From NCBI GenBank assembly GCA_018820205.1, contig JAHJOK010000016.1:1-64000 (forward strand): a DNA stretch of 64,000 nucleotides. Direction: 5' to 3'. Of the stretch, positions 1-10,094 are shown piece by piece. Source of the stretch: Alphaproteobacteria bacterium (GTDB lineage: Bacteria > Pseudomonadota > Alphaproteobacteria > Caulobacterales > Caulobacteraceae). The translations under genes were made by a program, and so were the position numbers. Position 1 is the first letter of the stretch; each line of letters begins with the position of its first letter. The notes below the pieces were generated by a model. That model had not been told where the DNA came from. It saw only the letters and a program-made list of their open reading frames with translations, and searched no databases.

Positions 1-1597
<1,597 letters not shown>

Positions 1598-1615
1598 GGG
1601 GAGCATAGGCCGGGA

Positions 1616-1984
1616 TCACGGCTCCGACCAGCCCCGGACGGTCAGGTCGAGGCCGGCGCGGGGATCGGCGGCGAAACCCAGACTGGCGCGTTCGCGGCCA
1701 CCGCCGGGGACGTAGTCGATCTGGGCCATGGCGGTCTCGGCGCCCAGACGGCCCTCGACCTGGACGGCGGCGGCTGCGGCGTCGCCCCGGTTGGCGATCT
1801 CGATCTGCGCCACCCAGCCGGATGGGGTGCGGCGCGCCTCGGTCAGCCTGATCTCGAAGGCCGCCGGCCGCTGAGGCCGCACGGCGTCGGCGGCGATCAC
1901 CCCGATGACGGCCAGGGTCAGGATCAGGCCCAGGGCGGCCATGATCCACTCCAGCACAGGGCGTTCGCGCTTGGCGGCGGCCAT
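1616..1984 (-). CDS. TIGR02588-family membrane-anchored protein
   Basis: Protein of 122 residues with one N-terminal transmembrane helix (about residues 12-33, MAALGLILTLAVIGVIAADA) followed by a periplasmic beta-rich domain with the phrase WVAQIEIANRGDAAAA. It matches what I know of TIGR02588, a family of unknown function usually encoded beside TIGR02587, as here. Its ATG shares one base with the stop codon of the upstream membrane gene (TGATG), so translation is probably coupled. A much longer reading frame continues upstream, but it lies inside the partner gene in another frame. Function unknown. Confidence 0.75.
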   Translation of the reverse strand: MAAAKRERPVLEWIMAALGLILTLAVIGVIAADAVRPQRPAAFEIRLTEARRTPSGWVAQIEIANRGDAAAAAVQVEGRLGAETAMAQIDYVPGGGRERASLGFAADPRAGLDLTVRGWSEP

Positions 1985-2832
1985 CAGACCAGCAGCCTGG
2001 CGGCGGCGGCGCCGAGCCCGCCGGGCAGGCCCAGCACCACGACGGCGGCGGCCAGTTCGCCCGGCGACTGGCCCGCCGTCCGGCCGAACACCCACAGGAC
2101 GAACAGGCCGGTGACCAGCACCAGCCCGTAGCCCGCCAGAGTATAGTGGAAGAAGGCCGTGACGGGTTTGTCGTGCTCCTCCTGACCGGCGAACCCGGCG
2201 GAATAGACCAGGCCGTGCATCAGGGTCAGGGTGACGACGATCAGGGCCAGGACGTGCCAGGGCGTGGCGCGAAAGGCGATCAGGATCATCTCCTCGGTCG
2301 GGGCCATGTTGAGGGCCAGGAACAGGGCCCCCACCACCATCAGGAACAGTTCTCCGGCGTAGCTGGCCTGGTCCTCCCGGCCGGTCTCGCCGCCGTCGGC
2401 GCTGAGCTGACGACGGGCCAGCAGGGCGCCGATCGCCCCGGGCACCGCCTGCAGGGCGATCTGGGCCAGGCTGCGGCGCGCGCCGTCGCCGCTCTCGATC
2501 ACCCCCAGCAGCGTCAGGAAGACCCCGGCGACGATGAAGCCGACCGCCAGGGCCACCAGGGTGTCGGACAGGTCGTCGGCCCAGGACCTCTGGCGGCGGA
2601 AGCCCGCATAGTGGGACAGGAAGAACAGCAGAGGCAGGGCGGCGAGCAGGAAGGCCAGCAGGCGAACCCCGTCCATGACATAGCCGGCCGCCCACATCTC
2701 CATCGTCATCAGCAGGGGGATGGTGAACAGCAGGGCGCCGCCGAAGGCGCGCGCCAGGTCGCGAGCATAGGCCCGTTCACGCGACGGATCGATGGCGTCG
2801 ATCAGGGCGGACGGGGCGCGGGCGGCGGTCAT
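1984..2832 (-). CDS. TIGR02587/DUF2391 integral membrane protein
   Basis: Protein of 282 residues with about seven hydrophobic segments, starting at MTAARAPSALIDAIDP. The frame includes the motif WADDLSDTLVALAVGF and a long helix containing NMAPTEEMILIAFRATPWH, typical of the TIGR02587 (DUF2391) membrane family. I chose the ATG at 2832 over the in-frame one at 2874 because the extra residues are basic and unlike the family. It forms a two-gene unit with the TIGR02588 gene downstream through a one-base overlap. The pair is conserved in Alphaproteobacteria and actinobacteria, but no function is established; a two-component membrane complex is an inference from the pairing. Confidence 0.78.
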   Translation of the reverse strand: MTAARAPSALIDAIDPSRERAYARDLARAFGGALLFTIPLLMTMEMWAAGYVMDGVRLLAFLLAALPLLFFLSHYAGFRRQRSWADDLSDTLVALAVGFIVAGVFLTLLGVIESGDGARRSLAQIALQAVPGAIGALLARRQLSADGGETGREDQASYAGELFLMVVGALFLALNMAPTEEMILIAFRATPWHVLALIVVTLTLMHGLVYSAGFAGQEEHDKPVTAFFHYTLAGYGLVLVTGLFVLWVFGRTAGQSPGELAAAVVVLGLPGGLGAAAARLLV

Positions 2833-2935
2833 GGCACGGCAACGCCTGTCCGGGCCGAATGGCTCCCGGCGCAACCTTTGACGGGCGCCGGACGAACGGG
2901 CGGGGTAGGCTGGGCGTCAGCCGCGAGGAGACGAC

Positions 2936-4198
2936 ATGCAGACCGAACCCTTTGATTTCACCACCCCCGGCGGCCGCAAGGTGAACGCGGTGCTGGACCG
3001 GCCGGACGGGCAGGCGCGGGCGTTCGCCCTGTTCGCCCACTGTTTCACCTGCGGCAAGGACAACCTGGCGGCGACGCGGGTCAGCCGCGCCCTGGCGGCC
3101 GAGGGGGTCGGGACGCTGAGGCTGGATTTCGCGGGCATCGGAGAGATGGGGATGGCGGCCATGCCGGCGGGCTTCACCGTCGACGTCGCCGACCTGATCG
3201 CGGCGGGGGCGCATATGGCGGCGCACGGCTGCGCGCCGGGCCTGCTGATCGGACACAGTCTGGGCGGGGCGGCGGCGATCGCGGCGGCGGGACGCATGCC
3301 CACGGTCAAGGCGGTGGCGACGATCGGCGCGCCCTTCGGCGTGGAGCATGTGCTGAAGCTGCTGGGCCCCGAGGCCGAGGGGCTGAGCCATGGAGAGACC
3401 CATTGCGTGAAGGTGGCCGGGCGCGAGATCACCGTGGGTCCGGGCTTCGCGGAATCGTTGAAGACGCAAGACCAGGCGGCACGGCTGAAGGATCTGAAAC
3501 GGGCGCTGCTGGTGCTGCATTCGCCGGTCGACGAGATCGTGGGGATCGAGGAATCCAGCGGCATCTTCCTGGCCGCGAAACACCCCAAGAGCTTCGTTTC
3601 GCTGGACCGGGCCGATCACCTGCTGACGAAGCCCGCGGACGCGGCCTATGCGGCGACGGTGATCGCGGCCTGGGCCAGCCGCTATCTGGACGACATGCCG
3701 ACGCCGATGGAGCCGGCGCCGGCCGACGGCGTCGTGCGGGTGGCCGAGACGGGGGCGGGCAGGTTCCAGGTGAAGATCGAGGCGGGCGGCGCGGTCCTGA
3801 TGGGCGACGAGCCGGTCTCGGTCGGGGGAATGGCGTCGGGGCCGACGCCGTATGAGCTGGTCGCGGCGGGGCTGGGGGCCTGCACGGTGATGACGTTGAG
3901 GCTCTATGCCGAACACAAGGGGCTGCCGCTGGAGCGGGCGTCGGTCGAGGTGCGGCACGAGAAGCGCAAGGGCGAGACCCCGGCCGACGTGTTCGAGCGC
4001 ACTCTGACACTGGACGGTATGCTGGACGAAGACCAGCGCGCGGGGCTGTTCGCCATCGCCGACAAATGCCCGGTCCACCGCACGCTGGAGGCGGGATCGG
4101 AGATCGTCACTCGCGCGACGCCCGCCATGGCCGCACCGGACGAGGAAGAGCATTTCGCCGAGATGGAGGCGGCCTGCGCGGACGAGGCTCCGAGCTGA
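2936..4198 (+). CDS. Bifunctional alpha/beta hydrolase - OsmC family protein
   Basis: Fusion of 420 residues. Residues 1 to about 250 form an alpha/beta hydrolase with the nucleophile elbow GHSLGG (Ser108) and an early HCFTCGKD segment. Residues about 260-405 form an OsmC/Ohr-type domain with the two redox cysteines in GLGACTVMTLRLYAEHKG and DKCPVHRTLE. OsmC-type cysteine pairs reduce organic hydroperoxides; the hydrolase substrate is unknown, though an acyl or lipid peroxide ester would suit the fusion (inference). The start follows the purine-rich stretch GAGGAGACGAC. The fusion is a recognised architecture in proteobacteria and not a sequencing artefact. Confidence 0.93.
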   Translation: MQTEPFDFTTPGGRKVNAVLDRPDGQARAFALFAHCFTCGKDNLAATRVSRALAAEGVGTLRLDFAGIGEMGMAAMPAGFTVDVADLIAAGAHMAAHGCAPGLLIGHSLGGAAAIAAAGRMPTVKAVATIGAPFGVEHVLKLLGPEAEGLSHGETHCVKVAGREITVGPGFAESLKTQDQAARLKDLKRALLVLHSPVDEIVGIEESSGIFLAAKHPKSFVSLDRADHLLTKPADAAYAATVIAAWASRYLDDMPTPMEPAPADGVVRVAETGAGRFQVKIEAGGAVLMGDEPVSVGGMASGPTPYELVAAGLGACTVMTLRLYAEHKGLPLERASVEVRHEKRKGETPADVFERTLTLDGMLDEDQRAGLFAIADKCPVHRTLEAGSEIVTRATPAMAAPDEEEHFAEMEAACADEAPS

Positions 4199-4314
4199 AC
4201 CGCTTCCTGCCATCTATGTTCGGATGGTGACATTTAGTCTTAGATTGCAGGTGTTTACGGAACGGATACGGTTTCCGGGGGTAAGGGTTCGACACTGGTT
4301 TTGTGGAGTACGAG

Positions 4315-4716
4315 ATGCCGGCACTGGAAAGACTGCTCTATGCGAGCACGGCGACGGGACGGACCGACAGCCTGTTGAACGTCGCGACCATCCTGGCCGA
4401 GTCGCAACGCAACAACGCGCGCGACGGACTGACCGGCGCCCTGGCGGCGCACGAGGGTCGGTTTCTGCAGGTGATCGAAGGTCCGCCCGCCGTGCTGGAC
4501 CGGTTGCTGCGTCGACTGGAGGGCGATCCACGGCACAAGACCATCGTGGTGATCGATCGCGTGCCCATCGCCGAGCGAAGGTTCGGAGCCTGGACCATGG
4601 CCAATGCGCGGATCACGCCGTCGCTGACGGCGCACCTCGACGCGCTCATCACCGATCCGTCGGTCGATCCCGCCCGCACCGTGGCGGCTCTTCTGGAGGC
4701 GTCGCGAGAAGGCTGA
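4315..4716 (+). CDS. Short BLUF-domain blue-light photoreceptor
   Basis: Protein of 133 residues that is almost entirely one BLUF (FAD-binding blue-light) domain. The flavin-contact residues are visible: Tyr9 in RLLYAS, Asn33/34 in QRNNARDGLTGAL, Gln52 in RFLQVIEG, and Trp93/Met95 in FGAWTMAN. No output domain is present, so it should signal by protein-protein contact. The ATG at 4315 is preferred over an in-frame GTG at 4303 because GGAG (4305-4308) sits six bases before it. It stands alone between a hydrolase-OsmC gene and a D-cysteine desulfhydrase, so the partner cannot be named from context. Confidence 0.93.
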   Translation: MPALERLLYASTATGRTDSLLNVATILAESQRNNARDGLTGALAAHEGRFLQVIEGPPAVLDRLLRRLEGDPRHKTIVVIDRVPIAERRFGAWTMANARITPSLTAHLDALITDPSVDPARTVAALLEASREG

Positions 4717-4780
4717 CCGGTGCTCGCGCGGCGCGCGGGCCGGTGATAGTCACGGGGCCTGAACCGAAAGGCCGCCCCCC

Positions 4781-5782
4781 ATGCATCTCGCTCGTTTTCC
4801 CCGTGTGCGCCTGGCGCATCTGCCGACGCCGCTGGAGCCCTTGCCGCGGCTGTCGGACGCGCTGGGCATCGATCTGTGGATCAAGCGCGACGACTGCACC
4901 GGGCTGGCGGGCGGGGGCAACAAGACGCGCAAGCTGGAGTTCCTGCTGGGCGACGCCTTCGAACAAAACGCGGATACGCTGGTCACCCAGGGGGCGGTCC
5001 AGTCCAACCATGTGCGCCAGACCGCCGCCGCCGCCGCCGCGATGGGAATGAAGTGCGAGGTCATCCTGGAGGAGCGCACGGGGTCGAAGGCCGAGGACTA
5101 TGTCTGGAACGGCAACGTGCTGCTGGACCGGCTGTTCGGAGCCGTGATCCGGCGCGTGCCGGGCGGATCGGACATGCCGGCCGAACTGGAAACGACGGCC
5201 GAGGCCGTGCGCAGGACGGGCGGGCGGCCCTATGTCATTCCCGGCGGCGGGTCGAACCCGATCGGCGCCTTGGGATATGTGGATTGCGCGCGCGAGATCG
5301 TGGTCCAGGCCGATGAACTGGATCTGGCCGTCGACCGGATCGTGACCGCGACGGGCAGTGCCGGCACCCATGCCGGACTGGTCGCAGGGCTGGCGGTAAT
5401 GGGGGCCGACATTCCGGTTCTGGGCATCGGGGTGCGGGCGCCCAAGGCGAAACAGGAAGAGAATGTGCTGAAGCTGGCGCGTCAGACGGCGGCCCTGCTG
5501 GGGCGGCCGGATGCAGTCACGGACGCCATGGTCGTGGCCGACTGCGACTATGTCGGCGAAGGCTATGGGCTGGTCGATCAGGGGGTGGTGGACGCCCTGA
5601 TCCTGGCCGCGCGGACCGACGGGATCGTGCTGGACCCCGTCTATTCCGGCAAGGCGATGAAGGGGCTGATCGCCCTGGCCGAGGCGGGGACGTTCAAGGA
5701 GGAGCGGGTGGTGTTCCTGCACACCGGCGGGGCGCAGGGACTGTTCGGGTACGGTACGGAGATCGGGCCGCTGCTGGGGTAG
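4781..5782 (+). CDS. dcyD: D-cysteine desulfhydrase (PLP fold type II)
   Basis: Protein of 333 residues of the ACC deaminase/D-cysteine desulfhydrase family, which breaks D-cysteine into pyruvate, sulfide and ammonia using pyridoxal phosphate. The PLP lysine lies in [15 protein letters not shown], followed by the substrate loop [16 protein letters not shown]; the phosphate cup is in [16 protein letters not shown], and [14 protein letters not shown] is typical. Length and motifs are full. Because ACC deaminases share the fold, the exact substrate is inferred from the closer match to DcyD-like proteins. Single-gene context. Confidence 0.9.
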   Translation: MHLARFPRVRLAHLPTPLEPLPRLSDALGIDLWIKRDDCTGLAGGGNKTRKLEFLLGDAFEQNADTLVTQGAVQSNHVRQTAAAAAAMGMKCEVILEERTGSKAEDYVWNGNVLLDRLFGAVIRRVPGGSDMPAELETTAEAVRRTGGRPYVIPGGGSNPIGALGYVDCAREIVVQADELDLAVDRIVTATGSAGTHAGLVAGLAVMGADIPVLGIGVRAPKAKQEENVLKLARQTAALLGRPDAVTDAMVVADCDYVGEGYGLVDQGVVDALILAARTDGIVLDPVYSGKAMKGLIALAEAGTFKEERVVFLHTGGAQGLFGYGTEIGPLLG

Positions 5783-5814
5783 GGCTCTCGGGGCGTGGTC
5801 GCAAGCGGATGTGG

Positions 5815-5862
5815 TCAAGGTCCGCGATGGGTGGGAAGCGGACCTTCGTCGGGCTACCGTCG
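5815..5862 (+). repeat. GCGGACC-type intergenic repeat, copy C (degenerate)
   Basis: Carries GGTCCGC, a 12-base loop and GCGGACC, so it can fold as a hairpin, then runs on as TTCGTCGGGCTACCG. It shares the AAGCGGACCTTCGTCGG core with the better-kept copies at 6149 and 6536. It lies directly before a small membrane-protein gene. Confidence 0.5.
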
Positions 5863-5866
5863 CCCC

Positions 5867-6112
5867 ATGCTTTTTGCGTTGGCATACGTTCTGGTGGCGG
5901 GAGCGACGGCTCTTCTTACGCACGCCTGGGTGCGCCGGTCGTCTAAGCCCCCAGTGGGCCTTGCCTATCTCCGAGCGGGCATGGGCATGTCAGCGGCACT
6001 TGTTGCAATAGATCTTCTCGTATTCATGATCTTCGGCGTCTGGTGGATGCCGGTCGGGGCGGCTATCGGCATAGGCATCATTTGGCCGGGCGTTATGACG
6101 GCGATCACATAG
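5867..6112 (+). CDS. Small orphan membrane protein (81 aa)
   Basis: Hypothetical protein of 81 residues with two hydrophobic helices: residues 1-18 (MLFALAYVLVAGATALLT) and a longer stretch at about 41-75. An in-frame ATG lies at 5795, but the residues it adds are translated from the flanking repeat, so I begin at 5867. No strong ribosome-binding site is seen. Base composition is clearly less G+C-rich than in the neighbours, with codons such as CTT, TTT and TCT, which suggests acquisition from elsewhere. It is the first of three such genes separated by repeats. I do not recognise the family. Confidence 0.5.
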   Translation: MLFALAYVLVAGATALLTHAWVRRSSKPPVGLAYLRAGMGMSAALVAIDLLVFMIFGVWWMPVGAAIGIGIIWPGVMTAIT

Positions 6113-6148
6113 GTCCGCTGCGGGTCGGGATCGTAGACCGCTAGGTGA

Positions 6149-6215
6149 AAGCGGACATTCGTTCCGTTGCCCGGAAGCGGACCCTCTCACGGTCCGCCAG
6201 GGGGGGAAGCGGACC
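6149..6215 (+). repeat. GCGGACC-type intergenic repeat, copy A
   Basis: A segment of about 60 bp that matches copy B (6536-6595) at roughly 80-85 % of positions by eye. It contains a hairpin made of GCGGACC (6177-6183), a 7-base loop and GGTCCGC (6191-6197), preceded by AAGCGGACATTCG. It separates the first and second small membrane-protein genes. Confidence 0.7.
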
Positions 6216-6494
6216 TCACCGCCGCCTGCGCTTTCGGCTCCGGCGTTGCCGCTCCTCATACCTCTGCAACCAAACACCCAGCCTCCAGAAGAATAGGCCG
6301 ATCCATGGCACGGCCCAGATGGCGGCCAGCGAGATGGTGACCCAGTTGAGGCCGATCAGGGAGAGCGGGAGCCAAGCAGCCAAGACTATGAGGGGCAGCG
6401 TGGCCCTCGCCCTCAGACCGTCCTCCCACTCTCCGTCTATCCACTTGATGAGAGACGCAAAGCCCATCGCCGGAGGCTGTCCTATCCTCTGCAT
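6216..6494 (-). CDS. Small orphan membrane protein (92 aa), reverse strand
   Basis: Hypothetical protein of 92 residues (start MQRIGQPPAMGFASL). Two adjacent transmembrane helices (about 35-57 and 60-78) are followed by a strongly basic tail ending RRSRKRRRR. The longer frame starting at 6545 would be translated from a repeat copy, so the ATG at 6494 is chosen; MGFASL further in is another candidate. The opposite frame is not protein-like. The gene lies between repeat copies A and B and shows the same relaxed codon use as its neighbours. No family recognised; N-terminus uncertain. Confidence 0.45.
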   Translation of the reverse strand: MQRIGQPPAMGFASLIKWIDGEWEDGLRARATLPLIVLAAWLPLSLIGLNWVTISLAAIWAVPWIGLFFWRLGVWLQRYEERQRRSRKRRRR

Positions 6495-6535
6495 GTCCGC
6501 AATGGATCGGGATCGGTCACGGCCGTTCAGTCGGA

Positions 6536-6595
6536 AAACGGACATCCGATCCGCCGCCCGGAAGCGGACCGTCTCAGGGTCGCCTAGGGGGGAGC
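6536..6595 (+). repeat. GCGGACC-type intergenic repeat, copy B
   Basis: Direct repeat of copy A (6149-6208): both read A-A-(A/G)-CGGACAT, then GCCCGGAAGCGGACC, a CTCTCAC/GTCTCAG loop, and a G-run. The hairpin is weaker here, with GGTCGCC in place of GGTCCGC. It lies between the second and third small membrane-protein genes. Confidence 0.7.
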
Positions 6596-6641
6596 AGTCA
6601 TTGCGACTTGTCGGTCAGCGGCAGTCGCCGCATGCTGAGGA

Positions 6642-6944
6642 ATGGTCGGCAAGCCGCGATATGAGGATGGTTGGGGAGAAAAGGGAGCGACGCTCTATCG
6701 CCTCATCATCCCGGTAGGTCTTCTCTCTACGGTGCTTTTGTTGGCCCCGCTGATTTGGACGGGCCACTTCTGGATCGTAGCGGCATACCCGGTCATCGTC
6801 GTTGCACTGTTGTGGTGCACGTTTCGGGGCACGCGCCTCGCCAGACGAGGCTGGAAGGTCGTATCTTTTCTGGCAAATGCAGCGATCACCATCGCAGCGG
6901 CGACGCTTGCGTTCGGGATATGGATATCGAGCGGCGGCATTTGA
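6642..6944 (+). CDS. Small orphan membrane protein (100 aa)
   Basis: Hypothetical protein of 100 residues. Hydrophobic helices lie at about 21-40 (LIIPVGLLSTVLLLAPLIW), 42-60 and 76-97, with basic loops between (FRGTRLARRGWK). The ATG at 6642 directly follows GAGGA, which is too close to be ideal spacing. Codon use is less G+C-biased than in neighbouring genes. It is the third small membrane protein in a patch whose members are separated by related repeats. No family recognised. Confidence 0.5.
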   Translation: MVGKPRYEDGWGEKGATLYRLIIPVGLLSTVLLLAPLIWTGHFWIVAAYPVIVVALLWCTFRGTRLARRGWKVVSFLANAAITIAAATLAFGIWISSGGI

Positions 6945-6984
6945 GTCGCTAGGGTCGAACCATGACTTTGCCTTCAGGCCCGGA

Positions 6985-7100
6985 CCCGGACATCGACCCC
7001 AAGGCCCGAAAGCAGACTTCCCGAACCGCCGCTGAGGGTCGGACCACGACATTGGGATCAGCCCCGAACCGCGACATTCGGTCTGGGGCTCGCCGGACTC
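6985..7100 (+). repeat. Degenerate repeat tract, copy D region
   Basis: Between the third small membrane gene and the glutathione transferase, fragments related to the same repeat recur: CGGACATCGACCCC, GGTCGGACCACGACATTGGG and CGCGACATTCGGTCTGGGG. They are too decayed to align cleanly with copies A and B. No gene seen here. Confidence 0.35.
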
Positions 7101-7120
7101 ATCGAGCAACAGGAGCCGCC

Positions 7121-7771
7121 ATGACCATGCCGACCATCACCGCCTTCGAGAGCTCGCCGGATCGCGGGCGGGGGCTGGCGCGCGATATGCGGGTGCGGTG
7201 GGCGCTGGAGGAGGTGGGTCAGGCCTATGACGTGCGGCTGGTGTCGTTCGCGGCGATGAAGGAGGCGGCGCATATGGCGCTGCAGCCGTTCGGGCAGATC
7301 TCGACCTATCAGGACGGCGATCTGGCGCTGTTCGAATGCGGGGCGATCGTGCTGCATCTGGCCCAGACGCACGCCGGTCTCTTGCCCGATGACGCCGACG
7401 CGCGGGCGCGGGCGATCACCTGGATGTTCGCCGCCCTGAGCACGATGGAGCCGCCGATCGTGGAGCGGGAGCAGGCCATGCTGGTCGAACGGGACAAGCC
7501 CTGGTTCGAGGAACGCGGGCGGATGCTGGAAGACCGCGTGCGGCGTCGGCTGGGTCAGTTGTCCGATCGGCTGGGCGAGGCCGACTGGCTGGACGGCGGG
7601 TTCAGCGCGGGCGACCTGATGATGGTGGAGGTGCTGTTGCGGCCTGCCGCGTTCAACCTGCTGGGCGACTATCCGAACCTGTCCGCCTATGTCGCCCGGG
7701 GGCAGGCGCGCCCGGCGTTCCAGCGCGCGTTCGCCGCCCAGCTGGCGGTGTTCGAGGCCAGTCGATCATGA
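7121..7771 (+). CDS. Glutathione S-transferase family protein
   Basis: Protein of 216 residues. An N-terminal thioredoxin-like domain (about 1-85) ends in the glutathione gamma-glutamyl contact motif LFECGAIVLHLA, preceded by the cis-proline region QPFGQISTYQD. An all-helical C-terminal domain contains DWLDGGFSAGDLMMVEVLL, the usual N-capping helix. Such proteins conjugate or reduce electrophiles with glutathione; the substrate is unknown. The start is placed at the ATG at 7121 behind AGGAG (7111-7115). An in-frame ATG at 6962 would only add repeat-derived sequence. Confidence 0.92.
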   Translation: MTMPTITAFESSPDRGRGLARDMRVRWALEEVGQAYDVRLVSFAAMKEAAHMALQPFGQISTYQDGDLALFECGAIVLHLAQTHAGLLPDDADARARAITWMFAALSTMEPPIVEREQAMLVERDKPWFEERGRMLEDRVRRRLGQLSDRLGEADWLDGGFSAGDLMMVEVLLRPAAFNLLGDYPNLSAYVARGQARPAFQRAFAAQLAVFEASRS

Positions 7772-7886
7772 CGCTGCGGATCATGCGTCATCCATATTGA
7801 GGACGCGGCGGACGGCCCCAGGCCTTAGGCATGGCGAAGACCGATGGCGGCTCAAAGCCGCAGGGTCGCCCCGGGGAGCCGTTCCG

Positions 7887-8705
7887 ATGTTGCGTTCACT
7901 GATCTTGATGGCGGTCATCGCCGTCGCCGCCGGCCCTGCCGTCGCGCAGGAGACGATCCGTCCGGGTCAGACGGTGAGGGGCGAGCTGACGGCGTCCGAT
8001 CCTCTTTCGAGCGACGGCAAGCGCTATGACTGTTTTCAGGTGCAGACGCAGCGCGGCCAGACGTTGCAGGTCGATCTGTTGTCCAGCGCGTTCGACAGCT
8101 TTGTGAGCGTCGGCACCGGCGGCTGCGGGTCGATGACCGTCACGGCCAATGACGACGACAGCGGCGACGGGCTGAATGCGCGAGTGACCCTGGAGGGGAC
8201 CGGCAACGTCGTGACCATCCGCGCCAACAGCATCATTCCGGGCCAGACGGGGAGCTATCAGCTGACGGTGTCGCAGCCCGGCCAGGCGATGACGACAAGC
8301 AACGGCTACGAGGGCGTGGATACCGGGACCCTAGGCACCGCGCGGCCGACCACCCTGCCGCGCGTGACCAGCGAATCCGGCACTGGTCTGGCCCAATGCC
8401 TGGGCGCCTATGGCGCCATCGTGGAAATGAACCGGGCGGGCACGTCGGTCCGGGACTACGGGAACGTCGCCTCGATCGACTATCTGGAGCGTTTCAGGAC
8501 GCTGGCCGGCCGGCTTCGACCTAACGACCCGGTCGCCAACGCGGTGGAATTGTTCGCCATGACCTTCAAGAGCAGCGCGCTGGCCGGGGCGATCGGGCTG
8601 GATCCCAATGGACAGCCGAATGGCGGTCGTCCGCTGGCTGAGTATCTGACCGCGCTGGGCAACTGTGACCGGGAGTGGAGCTTCACGCCGGTGACAGCGT
8701 ACTGA
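7887..8705 (+). CDS. Secreted protein with PPC-like beta domain
   Basis: Protein of 272 residues with a signal peptide (MLRSLILMAVIAVAAGPAVA, cut before QETIRPG). Residues about 20-130 resemble the bacterial pre-peptidase C-terminal (PPC) beta-sandwich: an opening GQTVRGELTASDP, YDCFQVQTQRGQTLQVDLLSSAFDSFV, an acidic NDDDSGDG loop and a closing GSYQLTVS. The C-terminal part (about 160-272) is helical with two cysteines and is not recognised. The protein is probably periplasmic. The ATG at 7887 is chosen because the signal peptide starts there; the upstream in-frame extension overlaps the transferase gene. No catalytic motif seen. Confidence 0.8.
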   Translation: MLRSLILMAVIAVAAGPAVAQETIRPGQTVRGELTASDPLSSDGKRYDCFQVQTQRGQTLQVDLLSSAFDSFVSVGTGGCGSMTVTANDDDSGDGLNARVTLEGTGNVVTIRANSIIPGQTGSYQLTVSQPGQAMTTSNGYEGVDTGTLGTARPTTLPRVTSESGTGLAQCLGAYGAIVEMNRAGTSVRDYGNVASIDYLERFRTLAGRLRPNDPVANAVELFAMTFKSSALAGAIGLDPNGQPNGGRPLAEYLTALGNCDREWSFTPVTAY

Positions 8706-8721
8706 GACACTGAGGTGGGGC

Positions 8722-9990
8722 CTATGCCGCCCCCGCCGCGATCTGCATCATCACCAGGCCGGTGAACCAGGCGGCGGCCGTGCCGACGATGTAGCCGACG
8801 ACGGCCAGCAGCACGCCGACCGGGGCCAGGGACGGATGAAAGGCGGCGGCCGCGACGGGGGCCGAGGCCGCACCCCCGATATTGGCCATCGACCCCACGC
8901 CGAGAAAGAAGCTGGGAGCGCGGATCAGGAAGGCCATGGCGAACATCAGCGCGACATGGACGGCCATCCAGACGCCGCCGATCAGGAAATAGACCGGACT
9001 GTCCAGGATGGCGGCGATGTTCATGTTCAGCCCGACGGTGGCGACCAGCACATAGACGAACACCGAACCGACCTTGGCGGCGCCCGGCCCCTGCAGCTTG
9101 CGCGCGCCGGTGAAGGACAGGACGACGCCGACCACGGTGGCGGTCAGGACCAGCCAGAAGAAGCTGGAATCGAACGACAGCCGCTGGGCCCATTCGAAGC
9201 TCGACCCGAACCAGGCGGCTAGCGGGTCGGCGATGGCGTGCGACAGACCGACCGCGCCAAAGCCGACGGCGAGGATGAAGATCAAATCCTTGAGAGACGG
9301 GATGCGGGCGTGCTCGGCCTCATAGGCCTCGGCCTTGTCGCGGACGCGATCGACAGCGGAGGCGTCGGCCCGGAACAGCCTGTCCATGCGGCGCTGGTTG
9401 GCCGCGATCCACAGCACCACCGCCATCCAGATATTGGCGACCACCACATCGACCGCGATCCAGATCGAGAAGGTGTCTGGACCGGCGCCGTAGATTTCAT
9501 AAAGCGCGGTCTGGTTGGCGGAGCCGCCGATCCAGCTGCCGGCGACGGTGGCCATGCCGCGCCAGATCGCCTCGGGTCCGGCCCCCATCAGATCCGGCGC
9601 GATCCAGCTGGTCAAAAGAAGCGCGACCGGCCCGCCGATCATCACCCCGACCGTGCCGGTGGCGAACATGATCAGGGCCTTTGGACCCAGGCCAAACACC
9701 GCCGGAAGGTCGGCCGACACCGTCAGCAGCACCAGGGCGGCGGGCAGCAGAAACCGCGAGGCGATGAAATAGAGCCGGGACGTCTCGGGGTTGACCACGC
9801 CGAACGTCGTCAGCAGCGACGGCAGGAAATAGCAAAGCAACAGGGCCGGGATCACGGTGAAGAACCGCTTGACCCACGGATGGCTGAGGTTCGAAGCCCA
9901 GAACACGCCGCCCAGAATGACGGCCAGCAGACCCAGAACGACCGCGTCGTTGGTGATCAGGGCGGTCGGAATCTCGGTCTCGGTCGGCAT
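8722..9990 (-). CDS. DUF819 family membrane transporter-like protein
   Basis: Protein of 422 residues with ten or more hydrophobic helices. It matches the DUF819 (YjcL-like) family, with characteristic phrases such as SLLTTFGVVNPETSRLYFIA, MATVAGSWIGGSANQTALYE and NIGGAASAPVAAAAFHPSLA. The internal duplication and GG-rich hairpins resemble bacterial carboxylate or amino-acid transporters, but no substrate is established. The start is the ATG at 9990; an upstream extension to 10059 is basic and non-membrane. It is divergent from an Asp/Glu racemase gene 104 bp away, which hints at amino-acid uptake (inference). Confidence 0.88.
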   Translation of the reverse strand: MPTETEIPTALITNDAVVLGLLAVILGGVFWASNLSHPWVKRFFTVIPALLLCYFLPSLLTTFGVVNPETSRLYFIASRFLLPAALVLLTVSADLPAVFGLGPKALIMFATGTVGVMIGGPVALLLTSWIAPDLMGAGPEAIWRGMATVAGSWIGGSANQTALYEIYGAGPDTFSIWIAVDVVVANIWMAVVLWIAANQRRMDRLFRADASAVDRVRDKAEAYEAEHARIPSLKDLIFILAVGFGAVGLSHAIADPLAAWFGSSFEWAQRLSFDSSFFWLVLTATVVGVVLSFTGARKLQGPGAAKVGSVFVYVLVATVGLNMNIAAILDSPVYFLIGGVWMAVHVALMFAMAFLIRAPSFFLGVGSMANIGGAASAPVAAAAFHPSLAPVGVLLAVVGYIVGTAAAWFTGLVMMQIAAGAA

Positions 9991-10094
9991 GGCGCTGGCC
10001 CCCTCTATTTGACAATAAGGGGATGCGTCGCGGCGGCTGGCAATGCGGCGCGCCCGCACAGGCCGATCGGTGGTGCCAAATGCTGGAGCGTCGA

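Noticed and set aside
4259..4284. EcfG promoter before the BLUF gene (GGAAC at 4259)
   Set aside because: No CGTT-like element at 16-17 bases; the sequence there reads GTAA or GGTA.
5815..7100. Integron attC sites as an explanation for the repeat-bounded genes
   Set aside because: No integrase is seen, the genes face both ways, and I could not find the GTTRRRY core in the repeats.
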